From Lactobacillus agrestimuris (GTDB lineage: Bacteria; Bacillota; Bacilli; Lactobacillales; Lactobacillaceae), in assembly GCF_943193025.1 (NCBI RefSeq), contig NZ_CALPCQ010000002.1, positions 59,988 to 123,987 of the forward strand: DNA of 64,000 nucleotides. Direction: 5' to 3'. Below the pieces are notes generated by a model. It saw only the letters and a program-made list of their open reading frames with translations, did no database searches and was not told the DNA's origin. Positions 42,659-50,906 of this stretch are shown here, piece after piece. Made by a program: the position numbers and the translations under genes. The first letter of the stretch is position 1, and every line of letters starts with the position of its first letter.

Positions 42659-42814
42659 GTTTTGAGCAGTATTCTTCACATCGTTAATTTGTAGCTCTAC
42701 ATTACTGAAATGTTTATCAATTTCATTGAAGCGTTTGTGTAAAATAATTTTCCATTAATGAAGTACTTTCTCAGTATTTGCTTCTAATTCTTGATGTGTA
42801 ACGTATTTATCCAT
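42635..42814 (-). pseudogene. small coiled-coil protein interrupted by an in-frame stop
   Basis: On the minus strand a 60-codon frame starts MDKYVTHQELEANTEKVLH, hits TAA at codon 20, and continues in the same frame with WKIILHKRFNEIDKHFSNVE and a further heptad-like stretch to a stop inside a terminator. A single nonsense change explains the break. The shape (short helix plus coiled coil) recalls small phage or accessory proteins. The family is not recognised. Only a modest ribosome site lies upstream (GGAGATG, 13 bases before the ATG). Confidence 0.5.
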
Positions 42815-42904
42815 AGGTGGTTCATCTCCGCCTCCGTTGCCATAATCGCTTAAAATTCATTACAATCCATAATATTAAATCGACGACTATCTACTAATAT
42901 ATCG

Positions 42905-42954
42905 TTGACATATAGGGTAAAAGCTTGATAAATTAATAGATAACAAACGTTATC
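42905..42954 (+). promoter_or_regulatory. promoter and palindromic operator for the WXG-like/4-TM gene group
   Basis: TTGACA at 42905, an 18-base spacer and TAAATT at 42929. Just downstream is a perfect inverted repeat AGATAAC-AAAC-GTTATCT (42938-42955), placed where a repressor would block the start. The rest of 42553-42900 contains only the broken coiled-coil ORF. Confidence 0.5.
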
Positions 42955-43006
42955 TAAAAACAGAACATAATAGAGCGAATAAATAATAAACTACGGAGGG
43001 TGGAGA

Positions 43007-43150
43007 ATGTCAAGAATCGAGTTTCAAGAGCTAAAGGAGTCTTACGATAACTTACAAAGTAATTGTAAAGCTGTTGATTTTACTTTAGGAATGGCTAATT
43101 CTGAAGTAGGAATAGTTCAAGACAGTAAAAACTTATTAGGAAGTCATTAA
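43007..43150 (+). CDS. 47-residue helical protein resembling the first half of a WXG100-like/T7SS accessory protein
   Basis: A very strong GGAGGGTGGAG ribosome site precedes the ATG. The protein (MSRIEFQELKESYDNLQSNC, ending SKNLLGSH) looks like the first helix of a WXG-type small secreted protein and stops exactly where the W-x-G turn would be expected. The stop codon is one base before the next gene, so translation is coupled. It may be a truncated member or a self-contained short protein. The family assignment is inference from shape and position. Confidence 0.5.
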   Translation: MSRIEFQELKESYDNLQSNCKAVDFTLGMANSEVGIVQDSKNLLGSH

Positions 43151-43151
43151 A

Positions 43152-43793
43152 ATGAAATGGCTAATGTTCATTGGAAGAACTAAGAATGATACAGTCTATT
43201 TTGATTTTAAGACCAAAAAAGCTCTTGTAGTAAGGGGTTTGAAGAATCTTGATATGCAAGAATTAAAAAAGTCAGGTGAAAAAGCTGGTGGATACTCATT
43301 TACCTTAACCTTAGTTCTCGTTGGACTGGTTGCATTATTTCGAAAGCAACTAAATATAACGGAAAGTCTTACTCCAAAAGTTATTTTTATTCTAATCGCA
43401 CTTAATATTATAGGAGCTATAGTTCTGGTTTATTACATCGCTTCTAAAGCTTACCCTAGTCACCAAGAGTATGAGCTTGCGACGGATGAAGAATTTAATG
43501 AAGCATTTGTAGGAAATATTTATTTTACCTTCAATAAGAAGACGGTATTTAAAGATAAATGGATAGATCTTTTGGGTAGTCAATTATTCTACTTGTTCAT
43601 AATTGCTACGGGCCATGTCTCTCCAATTTTTCTATTTAAAACTATTTCTTCACTTTTGGGGCTTATATCGGTAGTGCCATGCATGCTTATGACAGGAGCG
43701 GGATTGAGCTACATACTTTTGTACAACAAATTTTTATATTTAAAAGTAGAAAATCTATATCACGAGCACAAGATTGTTTTTAAGGAAAGCTAG
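43152..43793 (+). CDS. four-TM membrane protein, family member 1 (unknown function)
   Basis: 213 residues. A short soluble N-terminus (MKWLMFIGRTKNDTVYFDFK with KTKK after it) is followed by a TM hairpin (about 50-70 and 78-98). A cytosolic or external stretch containing EFNEAFVGNIYFTFNK and a second TM hairpin (about 140-190) complete it. The N-terminal pattern FIGR-x(5-8)-D-x-KT and the mid-protein F-x-x-A-x-x-x-N motif are shared with the genes at 44042 and 44812, so the three are paralogues. No known domain is recognised. It is coupled to the WXG-like ORF. An immunity role for a polymorphic toxin is possible but unproven. Confidence 0.6.
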   Translation: MKWLMFIGRTKNDTVYFDFKTKKALVVRGLKNLDMQELKKSGEKAGGYSFTLTLVLVGLVALFRKQLNITESLTPKVIFILIALNIIGAIVLVYYIASKAYPSHQEYELATDEEFNEAFVGNIYFTFNKKTVFKDKWIDLLGSQLFYLFIIATGHVSPIFLFKTISSLLGLISVVPCMLMTGAGLSYILLYNKFLYLKVENLYHEHKIVFKES

Positions 43794-43800
43794 TGTCAAA

Positions 43801-43902
43801 TTGAATAAGAAGTTAGATAATAAAATCGAAAAAATCAACGAAGAATTTTTGGAAAAAGAAAAAACTGATCATTCATTTGGTGATTTTTTGTATCCATTTT
43901 AG
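43801..43902 (+). CDS. possible 33-residue ORF (TTG start)
   Basis: Charged helix LNKKLDNKIEKINEEFLEKE followed by an aromatic tail ending LYPF. AAGGAAAG lies 13 bases upstream inside the end of the preceding gene. Could be a small protein or a remnant of a larger one. The remaining bases to 44041 show no feature. Confidence 0.22.
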   Translation: MNKKLDNKIEKINEEFLEKEKTDHSFGDFLYPF

Positions 43903-44041
43903 AATTGGTTTTAGAATTTTTTAAATAAAATTTTTAACTAGTTTGCGATTATATACGGCAAGATTTTTAAACTGTAGATGAATTTACCATAAGATCAAAC
44001 TTAATAATCGCTATTAGGGGAATTGTAAAAAGAAAGTAATA

Positions 44042-44698
44042 ATGAAAAAAGGTAATTTATTTTATGTTGGACGAGTTGACGATCAATTAGTCTATGTTGA
44101 TAAAAAAACTAAACAAGTTCTCAAAGCCTCACCAAAAAGAGCACAAGCAATCAGTACTGGTGGTAAAGCTGAAAAAAGTGCAGGGATTGGAGCTCTATTA
44201 ATTAGTGGGCTAGGGATGACAGGTATATTTGACAAGCCACTACTACCAACTAATGAAATTAGCTTTCCAAATCAATATTATTGGATATTTATTGGGTATT
44301 ATTTAGTTCTTATTATTAATGCTTTTTTGATTTGGAAAATCATTGATTACTCAAGATTCGACATTATGAAAGAACCAGTAAAAGCAAATAAATACGAATT
44401 CTACAAGGCAATAAATGATAATATGTTTCTCCATTTTAAATTGGAGTCAGATAATATATCGAGTATTTTTAAAATTATTCTTGGGGACATTTTCTATTTC
44501 TTGCTCATGTTTTTATTTATGAGTTTACCGTTTTATTTTCTGAAAGGAATTATTAAGCTATCAATTAATCAAATTTTTAATATGTGGATAGGTACCATTG
44601 GTTTTGGTCTATTTTTTTGTATGGCCTTTCAAGATAATAATATAAAAGCTTTAAAGTATGCTTCAGATTTCAAAAATGAAAAATTAAAGTTCGAATAA
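44042..44698 (+). CDS. four-TM membrane protein, family member 2 (unknown function)
   Basis: 218 residues, paralogous to the proteins at 43152 and 44812. The N-terminus is LFYVGRVDDQLVYVDKKTKQ, with TM hairpins at about 50-62/80-100 and 145-170/180-200. The middle motif EFYKAINDNMFLHFK corresponds to FNEAFVGNIYF and FDRAVNTNLINI in the others. An Asp/Lys-rich tail ends the protein. The ribosome site is weak (AGAAAG), and the 249-base gap upstream suggests an independent promoter. Confidence 0.6.
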   Translation: MKKGNLFYVGRVDDQLVYVDKKTKQVLKASPKRAQAISTGGKAEKSAGIGALLISGLGMTGIFDKPLLPTNEISFPNQYYWIFIGYYLVLIINAFLIWKIIDYSRFDIMKEPVKANKYEFYKAINDNMFLHFKLESDNISSIFKIILGDIFYFLLMFLFMSLPFYFLKGIIKLSINQIFNMWIGTIGFGLFFCMAFQDNNIKALKYASDFKNEKLKFE

Positions 44699-44737
44699 AA
44701 AGATCGCACAATTATACCCATTCCTAGCTAAAATAAC

Positions 44738-44777
44738 AGGCGTGATAATAGCCAATGATCTAAAAAAGATCACGCCT
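44738..44777 (+). repeat. hairpin between family members 2 and 3
   Basis: AGGCGTGAT / ATCACGCCT, a perfect 9-bp stem with a 22-base A-rich loop and no T run. It may stabilise or process the mRNA. Confidence 0.5.
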
Positions 44778-44811
44778 CAAATAGCAGAGCAGTCTTTTAA
44801 AGGAGCTTATT

Positions 44812-45501
44812 GTGAAGTTAATATTTATTGGTCAGTCAAAAAATAAGTCCATCTTTTTAGATATAAAGACAAACCATATCTATCAAACAACCAAGGGAAG
44901 ATTTCTTGATATGTATGGATCTAGAAATAGTAGCAAGCATATTGTAATGATTGTATTCGGATTAACTTTCTTTGGAATCATTAATAGAAATCTTCATTTA
45001 ATTACTTTTAATTTTAAGGAAAAGTATGTGCCTTTGACTGAAACAATGGTGTTTTGGTTTGTGGTAAGTTGGACTGTTATTTCCGCATTTTTTATCATGC
45101 TTGGACATTCAAACTTTCGCCCTAAAGAAGATATTAAGCCTGCAACTCAAAAGCAGTTTGATAGAGCTGTAAATACAAATTTGATCAATATAAATTTTCT
45201 AAAGAAACAGAAGGTAGAAAATGGTAACATTTACAAATTTATTTTGATCTATATTGGAACCATCATATCAGGTTTAGTTTTATATTTGGTTGTAATTACA
45301 AAGCTATTTATTTTAGGTATTTATGAGCCTTTTCCTGTTGGAGCATCAATAGGCATTGTTCTTTTAGGATTTTTTCCAGGAATAATATATCTAATGCTTT
45401 TTCAAAATAATGCAGTTAGATGGTTATTGCTTTTAAAAAAATATCAAGAAGGAAAACTAGATATCATTACAGCAGATGATTTAGAAGAGAAGGAAAAATA
45501 A
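44812..45501 (+). CDS. four-TM membrane protein, family member 3 (unknown function, GTG start)
   Basis: 229 residues from a GTG preceded by AAAGGAG. The N-terminus (KLIFIGQSKNKSIFLDIKTN) and the QFDRAVNTNLINI segment place it in the same family as the two upstream proteins, with two TM hairpins and an acidic C-terminus (TADDLEEKEK). Divergence among the three is high (mainly the motifs are shared), as expected for an old tandem array under diversifying selection. No toxin or secretion gene is adjacent. Confidence 0.6.
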   Translation: MKLIFIGQSKNKSIFLDIKTNHIYQTTKGRFLDMYGSRNSSKHIVMIVFGLTFFGIINRNLHLITFNFKEKYVPLTETMVFWFVVSWTVISAFFIMLGHSNFRPKEDIKPATQKQFDRAVNTNLININFLKKQKVENGNIYKFILIYIGTIISGLVLYLVVITKLFILGIYEPFPVGASIGIVLLGFFPGIIYLMLFQNNAVRWLLLLKKYQEGKLDIITADDLEEKEK

Positions 45502-45536
45502 ATAACCGTCCGATACTATCTATCAGACGGTTATTC
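45501..45536 (+). terminator. intrinsic terminator after the 4-TM gene array
   Basis: AATAACCGTC / GACGGTTATT stem (10 bp plus partial CGA/TC extension). It begins at the stop codon of the last array gene. Confidence 0.72.
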
Positions 45537-45549
45537 TCTATCAAAATTT

Positions 45550-45620
45550 GGACGTAAAAAGGACGTAATAAACCTAAAATAAACTTAAATATTTGTTGAT
45601 AAATTGGCGCTCTTTACGTC
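45550..45620. repeat. clustered GACGTAA repeats, possible integrase arm-site relic
   Basis: GGACGTAA occurs at 45550-45557 and 45561-45568, and its inverse TTTACGTC at 45613-45620, followed by TTTACACGTA. Short repeats of this kind flank att sites of tyrosine-integrase elements. Here they sit at the right edge of the accessory island, without an integrase gene. Confidence 0.35.
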
Positions 45621-45637
45621 TATTTACACGTATTTTA

Positions 45638-45970
45638 CTATTCATCAATTTCTTCAATGGTAATAGTTACTGGGTACCAACCGTTTTCATCTTTGTCTTG
45701 AATTTCAGCAGTACCGATTACACGTACATTAGTGTGACTAGGCTTGTCAGCAACTACAACAGCAACCTTTGAGCCATTCTTGATGTTTTCAAAAGCGTGT
45801 TGTTGAGTCTTTTCAAGGTATGCAAGGTGGCTGTCGTCAACAACCTTCATTGATTGCTTTGGACCAACTTGTGGCATACCGTTAGAATCAACAGTTGACA
45901 AGAATGCTAAGTGATCCTTGAAAAAGTCTTGTTGTGCTTGAGTTAATTTGTTTGAGTCTAATTTCTTCAT
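45638..45970 (-). CDS. pyridoxamine 5'-phosphate oxidase-family (FMN-binding split-barrel) protein
   Basis: 110 residues, a minimal split barrel with the family pattern DHLAFLSTVDSNGMPQVGPKQ at 18-38 and NIKNGSKVAVVVAD in the middle. An acidic C-terminus (ITIEEIDE) ends it. Such short PNPOx-like proteins bind flavin or heme and act as reductases or stress proteins rather than in vitamin B6 synthesis. A GGAAAGG ribosome site precedes the ATG. Monocistronic, minus strand. Confidence 0.8.
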   Translation of the reverse strand: MKKLDSNKLTQAQQDFFKDHLAFLSTVDSNGMPQVGPKQSMKVVDDSHLAYLEKTQQHAFENIKNGSKVAVVVADKPSHTNVRVIGTAEIQDKDENGWYPVTITIEEIDE

Positions 45971-46165
45971 AATTATAATTCCTTTCCTTGATTTGCTAAT
46001 ATCTATTATACATTTAATACTAATCTAAATAATTGATATAAATCAAGAATTTAACATTTCTTATAATATTTTGTAAGTAACTTTTTTAGGAAATTATAAA
46101 AACACAATTAATGGCTTTATATTAAAGCAAATAATAATTTCTCGAATGATCAGATTAATTAATAG

Positions 46166-46204
46166 ATAAGAAAAACTGCTACTTCAACGCGAGGTAGCAG
46201 TTTT
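46166..46204 (-). terminator. intrinsic terminator after the third oppA-like gene
   Basis: AAAACTGCTAC / GTAGCAGTTTT stem. On the minus strand it continues as TTTTTCTTAT. The other bases of the 380-base gap (45971-46349) show no gene. Confidence 0.75.
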
Positions 46205-46349
46205 CCTTTATTGAATTAATTACTACAGAAGGATTCGTTATTAGTTAAGGGGGAGCTAATAAAAAGGGTAAAAAAAGGCAAAAATTCTTTGTAATTAATT
46301 CAAAATGCAAGTTGATAAAATAAATAAGATAAGATTAATTATGAATAAA

Positions 46350-48095
46350 TTATTTTACGAATCCGGCGTTATACCAATTGTTTGCAGAAGGCTTCAAAGA
46401 CCAACCTGAAACTTTGTCACTTACTGCAGTAACTGAATAGCTATTGCTGGTTGGCACTAAGTAAGCATTGTCATACATCCAACGTTGCCATTCATGGAAC
46501 TTCTTTACACGATATGCGTGATTAAATGACTTCTGAGAATTGATTTCATTTAATAATTTAGTGTTGGTTGGGGAAACAAATCGCGCAAAGTTGAATGGAG
46601 AGTTCTCATCGTAGAGATGACTTTGCGAAGGCTCACCGGATAAACCCCACCCCCCTTCAAAGACATCGATACGAGGATCACTATCTTTAATCGCTTGTAC
46701 CCATGAATTAAATTCCATTGGTCGACCATTGATAAATCTAACATCAAGGCCGACTTTATTCCATTGCTGGATATAGTTGCGCCAGATAGGTTCTGTATTA
46801 GAATTTCCTGCGCGAACAGCTAAGTGGATAGTTAACTTTTTACCATTTGGTTGTCGGCGGTAAGTACCATCTTTTTTATATCCGGCTTCATCAAGTAATT
46901 GATTAGCCTTTTTGAGATTGTAGCCATATCCAGGGATGCTACTATCGTGAAAATCACCGAAAATCTTGGGTACTAAAGTATTCACTTTGAAAGTCAAGCC
47001 ATGAGTGAATTTCTGATTTACAGCTTCAACATTCATCGCATAAAGCATTGCTTTACGTAGATTCACATTATTCATTTTTGCATGTTTATCTTGAATGTTT
47101 TTGCCAAGCTTCTTGTCCCATCTTCCTACACGAAAACCAACGTAATTGTAGGCAAGTTCTTTATCGCCAATAAAATTGGTAGCAGAAGAATTTTTGACTT
47201 CTTGATACTGACTTAATGGCACCTCGGCTACATCAAACTTATGACTTTTAATAGCTTGAGTTACATTACTTGAACTAATTGTTGATAAATTTACGTGGTC
47301 AAAGTGAGGCTTCCCGCGCCAGTAGTAAGGATTTCTTGACCAATAAGTTGATTGTCCACGAACTGTTTTTACCATTTTGTATGGACCGAAGAAGAGGGGA
47401 TTCTTTCGTACTTTATCACTGGAGATCAGCTTTTCAAATGGTACATTTTTTAAGTAATGATATGGAGCGGCATTTTCCCAGATATAGTGAGATCCAGATT
47501 GCTTCATTCCGGGTTTCATTTCTTTAAAGTGGATTACTAAAGTTTTACCTTTTGGACCATCGGGCATTTCAAGACCAGAAATGGTTTTAGCTTTACCATC
47601 ATGATATTCTTTCATTCCAACAATGTTTTCATATGTTGAGCCGTATTGTGTGCTTTGAGATTTAGCATTTGCAATAATTTCGTATGAATATACTAAATCT
47701 TTAGCAGTGACTGGCACACCATCTGACCAACGAACTTTATCTTTTACTCGAATAGTTGCACTGCGATTCTTCTGATTAAGTCGAAGAGTGGCAGCTCCCT
47801 TATCATTAATAGCAAGATGTTCATCTTCTGAAAATAAAGTCTCATCTCCGGGTGCTACTGCTTCACCATCTGGTGCTGTGTCAGATAATTCGTCTAAAAA
47901 GATTCCGGTAAACGGTGTCTCTACTACAATTGGCTCTGTCAAAGTTCCGCCATCTTTAATCGTTTTTTTAGGGACGGCTTGCTGAAACTTATCAGGCTTA
48001 GATTGTGCTGATTTACTATGTCCACATGCTGCAAGACTCAAGCTAGTTGCGCCAAGCAGCATTAATAGGCCGAATTTGGATTTTGATTTATACAT
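46350..48095 (-). CDS. third oligopeptide-binding lipoprotein (OppA-like, T-box controlled)
   Basis: 581 residues. The ATG at 48095 has GGGAGGA seven bases upstream and opens a lipoprotein signal ending LAAC (Cys24); the longer frame to 48161 runs into the leader RNA. The SBP_bac_5 domain follows (RVKDKVRWSDGVPVTAKDLV, SRNPYYWRGKPHFD, AMLYAMNVEAVN). It is only distantly related to the two other OppA proteins and stands alone without permease genes, so it probably feeds OppBCDF or another permease. The T-box leader indicates induction by shortage of one amino acid, most likely isoleucine. Confidence 0.88.
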   Translation of the reverse strand: MYKSKSKFGLLMLLGATSLSLAACGHSKSAQSKPDKFQQAVPKKTIKDGGTLTEPIVVETPFTGIFLDELSDTAPDGEAVAPGDETLFSEDEHLAINDKGAATLRLNQKNRSATIRVKDKVRWSDGVPVTAKDLVYSYEIIANAKSQSTQYGSTYENIVGMKEYHDGKAKTISGLEMPDGPKGKTLVIHFKEMKPGMKQSGSHYIWENAAPYHYLKNVPFEKLISSDKVRKNPLFFGPYKMVKTVRGQSTYWSRNPYYWRGKPHFDHVNLSTISSSNVTQAIKSHKFDVAEVPLSQYQEVKNSSATNFIGDKELAYNYVGFRVGRWDKKLGKNIQDKHAKMNNVNLRKAMLYAMNVEAVNQKFTHGLTFKVNTLVPKIFGDFHDSSIPGYGYNLKKANQLLDEAGYKKDGTYRRQPNGKKLTIHLAVRAGNSNTEPIWRNYIQQWNKVGLDVRFINGRPMEFNSWVQAIKDSDPRIDVFEGGWGLSGEPSQSHLYDENSPFNFARFVSPTNTKLLNEINSQKSFNHAYRVKKFHEWQRWMYDNAYLVPTSNSYSVTAVSDKVSGWSLKPSANNWYNAGFVK

Positions 48096-48133
48096 ATTTT
48101 TCCTCCCATCAAACACCCGTCTATCTTTCATAA

Positions 48134-48416
48134 GAAACAAAAAACGCTCTATCAGACTCACACTTTGAATCTAATAGGGCGTTTTTCGCGGTACCACCTA
48201 TTTTCGTCAGTTAAAAACTAACCTCATTTCATGTACAGTTTTACAACGATACACTACCGCAATAGAGGGCGGACCCTGAAAATACTGTGATCGTATTTTC
48301 CACTCAAAGGTGATATTTAGTAAAACTTTTTGCTGTTTCTTTTCACCAGACAGAAACTCTCTAAAAGCTGTAGTTAAACTAACTGTCCTTATCAAAGCTA
48401 GATATTATTCTTTGTA
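48134..48416 (-). promoter_or_regulatory. T-box riboswitch upstream of the oppA-like gene (specifier probably AUC, Ile)
   Basis: On the minus strand the leader holds an AGAGAG element in Stem I and the segment ATC-ACCTTTGAGTGG. Its position before ACCTTTGAG marks ATC as the specifier codon. The T-box core AGGTGGTACCGCG follows (48190-48202), then a terminator (AAAAACGCcCTAT ... ATAGaGCGTTTTTT, about 48134-48186). Uncharged tRNA-Ile would favour the antiterminator and switch the gene on. The specifier assignment is by alignment to the general T-box pattern, not by folding. Confidence 0.85.
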
Positions 48417-48422
48417 GCTATA

Positions 48423-48450
48423 ATAATACACCGCTAAACTATTTAGTCAA
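48423..48450 (-). promoter_or_regulatory. promoter of the T-box leader
   Basis: Minus-strand TTGACT (48450-48445), 16-base spacer, TATTAT (48428-48423). Confidence 0.6.
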
Positions 48451-48484
48451 TAAATAAATGTTTAGTAAATATTAAAAATAAAAG

Positions 48485-48509
48485 AAAAACGCTCAAACAT
48501 GGGCGTTTT
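48485..48509 (-). terminator. intrinsic terminator after hsp20
   Basis: Minus-strand AAAACGCCC / GAGCGTTTTT stem with a six-base loop and TTTTCTTTT tail. Confidence 0.75.
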
Positions 48510-48530
48510 CAAGGAAAAATTTATTTTTAC

Positions 48531-48956
48531 TTATTCAATTGTAATAGAGTTGTCGGCATCTCCAGCAGCTTGTTTAGGCAAAGTAATTGTTAACACACCA
48601 TTGTCATACTTTGCGTGGATTTCATTAGCAACAACATTAGGCAATCTGAAGCTTCTTGAAATGTGACCTTCGCTTCTTTCTTTATGGATGATGTTGCCTT
48701 GATCATCTTTTGAGTCATTTTCAGTAGTACGAGTACCAGAAATGTTTAAAACTCCGTCCTTGTAACTTAAGGCTATGTCTTTTTTGTTCATTCCTGGCAT
48801 ATCAACAGTTACAGTATAATTCTTATCATTTTCACTAACATCGGATTGCATGATGTTAGAAACTTCACGATCATTGAAAAAGTTTCTTGGAAAATCGAAC
48901 CAGTCATTCATTGAATCAAACATATTATTACGATGATTAATCATATCATTTGCCAT
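48531..48956 (-). CDS. small heat-shock protein of the Hsp20/alpha-crystallin family
   Basis: 141 residues. The ATG at 48956 has GAAAGGAAG upstream; an earlier in-frame ATG lacks one. The alpha-crystallin domain spans about residues 35-130, with MPGMNKKDIALSYKDGVLNI, SRSFRLPN and the C-terminal GVLTITLPK typical of the family. It is an ATP-independent holdase chaperone. Control by HrcA is indicated by the CIRCE element 69 bases upstream of the start. Confidence 0.93.
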   Translation of the reverse strand: MANDMINHRNNMFDSMNDWFDFPRNFFNDREVSNIMQSDVSENDKNYTVTVDMPGMNKKDIALSYKDGVLNISGTRTTENDSKDDQGNIIHKERSEGHISRSFRLPNVVANEIHAKYDNGVLTITLPKQAAGDADNSITIE

Positions 48957-49024
48957 AATAGAAAAACTTCCTTTCAAAACTTATTTAGTAATGAAATTCA
49001 TTTCCATTGCCTTACATAAATAAT

Positions 49025-49051
49025 ATTAGCACTTAAACATCTAGAGTGCTA
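49025..49051 (-). promoter_or_regulatory. CIRCE operator (HrcA) for hsp20
   Basis: TTAGCACTT-N9-GAGTGCTAA matches CIRCE (TTAGCACTC-N9-GAGTGCTAA) at 17 of 18 arm positions. Confidence 0.88.
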
Positions 49052-49120
49052 ATTATATGATCTATATTAATTAAAAATCATATATAAAAAGATAGACCCG
49101 CTTGGATCTATCTTGATAAA

Positions 49121-50740
49121 TTATTTTACTTTTACAGCAAATGCCTCATATGGCTTAAGTTCAAGATTATGTAAGTCATCATGATCTTGGTAATTGCTGA
49201 TAATATTTTCACTAATTTTCTCTTCAGAGTCAAAACTTTGAGTATCTGCCGAAAGGTTTGCTACAATCAGCCACTTTTGACCATCGAGCTTACGGTAGTA
49301 GGCGAGGACTGAATCATTAGTATTTTTGACCAATTCAAAATCACCATCAACGACGATTGGATTTTTGTGGCGAAGCTTAATCAATTTTTGATATGTATAG
49401 AAGATGGAATCAGGATCAGCTAGGGCTGCTTCAACGTTGATATCCTTATAGTTAGGGTTAACGTGGAGCCATGGTTTACCAGTGGTGAAGCCAGAATTTT
49501 TGTTTGCATTCCACTGGATAGGGGTTCTTGCATTGTCACGACCTTTAACGTTAATTGAATGAAGCAAGTCTTCTTTATCGTAGCCTTTTGCAAGACGTTC
49601 GTTGTACATATTGATACTTTCGATATCTTCAACTTCGCTGATGTCTTTAACTGGGCAGTTGGTCATACCAATTTCTTCACCATTATAGATATATGGAGTT
49701 CCGTGCATTAAGTGAAGAATAATCGCAAACATCTTAGCGGATTGGACGCGGTATTCCTTGTCATTACCCCAACGAGAAATCACACGAGGGATGTCATGAT
49801 TTTCCCAGAAAAGGCTATTCCAGGCATGTTCAAAATCAATTTCTGTTTGCCACTTAACAAGAACATTCTTTAATTTGCCAAGGTCAAGAGGGCGCAAGTC
49901 CCATTTTTCTTTCCCTGGTTGTTGGTCAAGAGTTTGGTTTTCAAATTGGAAGACCATTGAAAGTTCATGACGATCTGGATCGGAATATTCTTCAGCAATC
50001 TTAGGAGTTGCGTTCCATGTTTCTCCGACAGTCATGAGATTTTTACCGCCAAAAGTTTTCTTATTCATTTCTTGCAAGTATGGGTGGAGCATTGGACCAT
50101 TTTCCCGGATACCTTTTTCAGGTTCTTTACCAATCAGTTCAATTACGTCCATCCTGAATCCGCCGATACCTTTATCAATCCAGTAATTCATCATGTCGTA
50201 GATTTTTTGACGCAATTCTGGATTCTTCCAGTTTAGGTCAGGTTGTTGGTCAGCGAATAAGTGTAAGTAATATTGACCAGTTTTTTCATCAAATTTCCAA
50301 GCTGAACCAGAAAAAGCCGACTTCATGTCATTTGGTTCATGACCATTAACTGGATCCGACCAAACGTAGTAATCGTGGTATGAATTATCCTTATTTTTAC
50401 GGGCTTCGATAAACCAACGGTGTTGATCAGAAGTGTGGTTAACAACTAAGTCCATCACAATTTTAATGTGGTGCTTCTTAGCCTCTTTGATTAACTCATC
50501 CATATCTTCCATTGTGCCATATTGTGGATCAATGGCCTCATAATCAGAAATATCATAACCATTGTCAATTTGAGGTGATTGATATACAGGTGATAACCAA
50601 ATAGCATCAATTCCGAGTTTTTCTAAATAAGCTAAACGAGATGTAATTCCTTTAAGGTCTCCAATACCGTCGCCGTTACTATCTTGAAAAGATTTTGGGT
50701 AAACTTGATATATAACGGCTTCTTTCCACCAAGGTGTCAT
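49121..50740 (-). CDS. GH13_31 alpha-glucosidase, DexB-type glucan/oligo-1,6-glucosidase
   Basis: 539 residues, the usual length. WWKEAVIYQVYPKSFQDSNG starts the TIM barrel. The catalytic nucleophile is Asp198 in GFRMDVIEL, the acid/base Glu240 in VGETW, and the stabiliser is in ENHDIPR. The residue after the nucleophile is Val199; in this subfamily Val predicts alpha-1,6 and Thr alpha-1,4 specificity. It has no signal peptide, so it cleaves imported isomaltose/isomalto-oligosaccharides in the cytosol. A GGAGGAAG site precedes the ATG. Confidence 0.88.
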   Translation of the reverse strand: MTPWWKEAVIYQVYPKSFQDSNGDGIGDLKGITSRLAYLEKLGIDAIWLSPVYQSPQIDNGYDISDYEAIDPQYGTMEDMDELIKEAKKHHIKIVMDLVVNHTSDQHRWFIEARKNKDNSYHDYYVWSDPVNGHEPNDMKSAFSGSAWKFDEKTGQYYLHLFADQQPDLNWKNPELRQKIYDMMNYWIDKGIGGFRMDVIELIGKEPEKGIRENGPMLHPYLQEMNKKTFGGKNLMTVGETWNATPKIAEEYSDPDRHELSMVFQFENQTLDQQPGKEKWDLRPLDLGKLKNVLVKWQTEIDFEHAWNSLFWENHDIPRVISRWGNDKEYRVQSAKMFAIILHLMHGTPYIYNGEEIGMTNCPVKDISEVEDIESINMYNERLAKGYDKEDLLHSINVKGRDNARTPIQWNANKNSGFTTGKPWLHVNPNYKDINVEAALADPDSIFYTYQKLIKLRHKNPIVVDGDFELVKNTNDSVLAYYRKLDGQKWLIVANLSADTQSFDSEEKISENIISNYQDHDDLHNLELKPYEAFAVKVK

Positions 50741-50786
50741 TAAAACTTCCTCCTTATTTTCGTTGCTATATATGATTATCTCTAAA

Positions 50787-50801
50787 ATGAAAAGGTTTAC
50801 A
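50787..50801 (-). promoter_or_regulatory. imperfect cre box upstream of the alpha-1,6-glucosidase
   Basis: Minus-strand TGTAAACCTTTTCAT differs from WTGNAANCGNWNNCW only at the central G. It lies about 50 bases before the start codon. Confidence 0.4.
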
Positions 50802-50906
50802 ATAATTAAAAAGGATGTTATCGGTATCAGAATTAAAATGCAAAATTTGAAAAATAATACTAGCTTTAATTCACATTTTTGTATACAATAGATATGTTCC
50901 AGTTAT

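Noticed and set aside
47279..47985. Plus-strand frames opposite the oppA-like gene
   Set aside because: Codon use and composition follow the antisense of a convincing SBP_bac_5 gene; they are shadows.
48207..48395. 62-codon minus-strand frame inside the T-box leader
   Set aside because: It coincides with structured riboswitch RNA and has no ribosome site; it is not a protein gene.
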